Below are positions 63,037-64,000 of a stretch of DNA of 64,000 nucleotides, in pieces. The notes under the pieces are model-generated. The model made no database searches, was not told the origin of the DNA, and saw nothing but the letters and a program-made list of their open reading frames with translations. Numbering within the stretch: the stretch's first letter is position 1; each line of letters begins with the position of its first letter. This stretch comes from Meiothermus cerbereus DSM 11376. Its GTDB lineage: Bacteria > Deinococcota > Deinococci > Deinococcales > Thermaceae. Position numbers and translations under genes: made by a program. Where the stretch lies: contig NZ_JHVI01000004.1 of NCBI RefSeq assembly GCF_000620065.1, positions 1 to 64,000 of the forward strand, given 5' to 3'.

Positions 63037-64000
63037 CTAAAGGGCCGGCGCTCCTGCCACAAAAACGGAGTGGATGGGCAGATGGCCCCAGCGGTAAAGG
63101 GCCTCGAGGGCATGGGCCGAGGCCACCACCACAAAGTCGGCTCGAGCCCCCACCGCAATCTTTCCCAGATCCTTGCGCCCCAGGGCCAGCGCGGCGTTTT
63201 CGCTGTGGGCCAGCAGGGCTTCCTCGGCGCTGAGGTTTCCCAGGCTCATGGTGAGCTGCATAGCCAGCCAGGGGCTAAAGAGCGGGCTGCTGCCGGGGTT
63301 GTGGTCGCTGGCAATGACAACTTTGACCCCCGCATCCCACATGGCCCTTGCGTTGGGGAAAGGCTTGCGCAGGATCACCGCTGCGCCAGGGAGCACCGTG
63401 CCCACCGTGCCGCTTTGAGCCAGGGCCTGCCAGTCTTCTGGGGTGGCTTGCTCGAGGTGATCCGCCGACAAGGCTCCCAATTCTGCCGCGAGCCGGGTGG
63501 CCCCGGTGTGGGCGAGCTGCTCGGCATGGAGCTTGACCCGGAGGCCGTGGACGAGGGCGGCCTCGAGGATGGCCCGGGTTTCCTCCAGCGTAAAAGCCCC
63601 CTGGTCGCAGAACACGTCCACTGCTTCGGCCAGGCCCGTACGGGCGACCTCGGGTATAAGTTCGTCGGTGAACATCTGCACGTACTTTTCCCGTTCCCAG
63701 CCCTGGGGCACCACGTGGGCCAGCAGGGTGGGGAAGATGCGCTGGGGCAGGGTTTCCCCCAGCCGCCGGATCACCCGCAGCATTTTTAGCTCGGCTTCGG
63801 GCAGGAGGCCGTAGCCGCTTTTGATTTCCAGGGTGGTGACCCCCTGGGCTAAGAAAATGTGAGCTCGAGCCCGCGCCAGCTCGTAGAGCTCCTCTTCAGA
63901 AGCCGCGTCGGTGGCCCGTACTGTGGCGTAAATCCCGCCGCCTGCGGCTAGAATCGCCTCGTAGTTTTCGCCCCTGGCCCGCTGCAGGTACTCGGCCAGC
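63037..64000 (-). CDS. hutI: Imidazolonepropionase HutI (5' end outside window)
   Basis: The frame runs from the stop at 63037 on the minus strand through the internal ATG at 63783 to the window edge without a stop (about 320 codons). Diagnostic segments: LEIKSGYGLLPEAELKMLR just upstream of that ATG, HAEQLAHTG and the metal Asp in SDHNPGSSP. It hydrolyses imidazolonepropionate to N-formimino-glutamate in histidine degradation. Other hut genes would lie to the right of the window. Confidence 0.93.
   Translation of the reverse strand, partial: LAEYLQRARGENYEAILAAGGGIYATVRATDAASEEELYELARARAHIFLAQGVTTLEIKSGYGLLPEAELKMLRVIRRLGETLPQRIFPTLLAHVVPQGWEREKYVQMFTDELIPEVARTGLAEAVDVFCDQGAFTLEETRAILEAALVHGLRVKLHAEQLAHTGATRLAAELGALSADHLEQATPEDWQALAQSGTVGTVLPGAAVILRKPFPNARAMWDAGVKVVIASDHNPGSSPLFSPWLAMQLTMSLGNLSAEEALLAHSENAALALGRKDLGKIAVGARADFVVVASAHALEALYRWGHLPIHSVFVAGAPAL

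Overview
The window looks like chromosomal DNA from a Meiothermus-type member of the Thermaceae (Deinococcus-Thermus). This is inferred from several things seen together: high GC, very frequent CTCGAG (Leu-Glu) inside genes, many promoters whose -10 box lies only 6-8 nt before the start codon (leaderless transcripts), a csaB S-layer anchoring gene beside a DUF5693 gene, Lpt-like outer-membrane genes, and a membrane-bound Fe-S oxidoreductase of the type that links ETF to menaquinone. I could not run a search to confirm the genus.

Layout. 0-3.4 kb: the end of an IS5-family element, a 125-bp miniature element, a solitary TaqI-like adenine methyltransferase and a cell-wall amidase. 3.4-8 kb: the TldD/TldE protease pair, a DinB-fold protein, and a PaiB-like/GNAT pair. 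8.2-15.3 kb: a six-gene operon for a branched-chain-type ABC importer (binding protein, H, F, G, M) with an acyl-CoA synthetase embedded in it. 15.3-15.9 kb: a repeat island in which one miniature element has jumped into another. 15.9-26.2 kb: Asp23-like protein, NusB, FolD, a PAP2-like membrane protein, a CAP protein, an EtfD-like iron-sulfur protein, an orphan MalK/MsiK-type ATPase, uridine kinase, DUF5693 and CsaB. 26.5-31.8 kb: acyl-CoA carboxylase beta subunit, tRNA-Ala(GGC), a P1B-4 metal ATPase with a Fur/PerR-like palindrome, and SpoIID. 32-34.6 kb: a SCO protein, a cytochrome c-copper monooxygenase fusion and a secreted protein. 34.6-42.4 kb: AddB and AddA, separated by a lipoprotein, a class IV aminotransferase and a foreign-looking Doc/Fic toxin with a HicA-like tail. 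42.4-46.6 kb: OsmC, SDR, DoxX, DedA and methylmalonyl-CoA epimerase. 46.7-52.9 kb: a lipoprotein plus an lptD-lptF-lptG operon. 53-54 kb: the SRP RNA and a CsaA-like tRNA-binding protein. 54.3-64 kb: a HerA-like ATPase, flavodoxin, CBS protein, PolX, HisJ-type phosphatase, an ABC exporter, MoaC, an AlkA-type glycosylase and HutI (cut by the window end).

Connections. The acyl-CoA synthetase, EtfD-like protein, carboxylase beta subunit and methylmalonyl-CoA epimerase all suit beta-oxidation and propionyl-CoA metabolism, although they are scattered. CsaB, DUF5693, the amidase, SpoIID and the Lpt genes concern the layered envelope. AddAB, PolX and AlkA are DNA repair genes, and two of them show degenerate catalytic sites (AddB nuclease, PolX polymerase).

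The strongest unusual signals are the nested 125-bp element with a clear TAA target duplication, the Doc-HicA-like fusion without an antitoxin, the cytochrome c-copper monooxygenase fusion with all copper ligands conserved, and the apparently polymerase-dead PolX.
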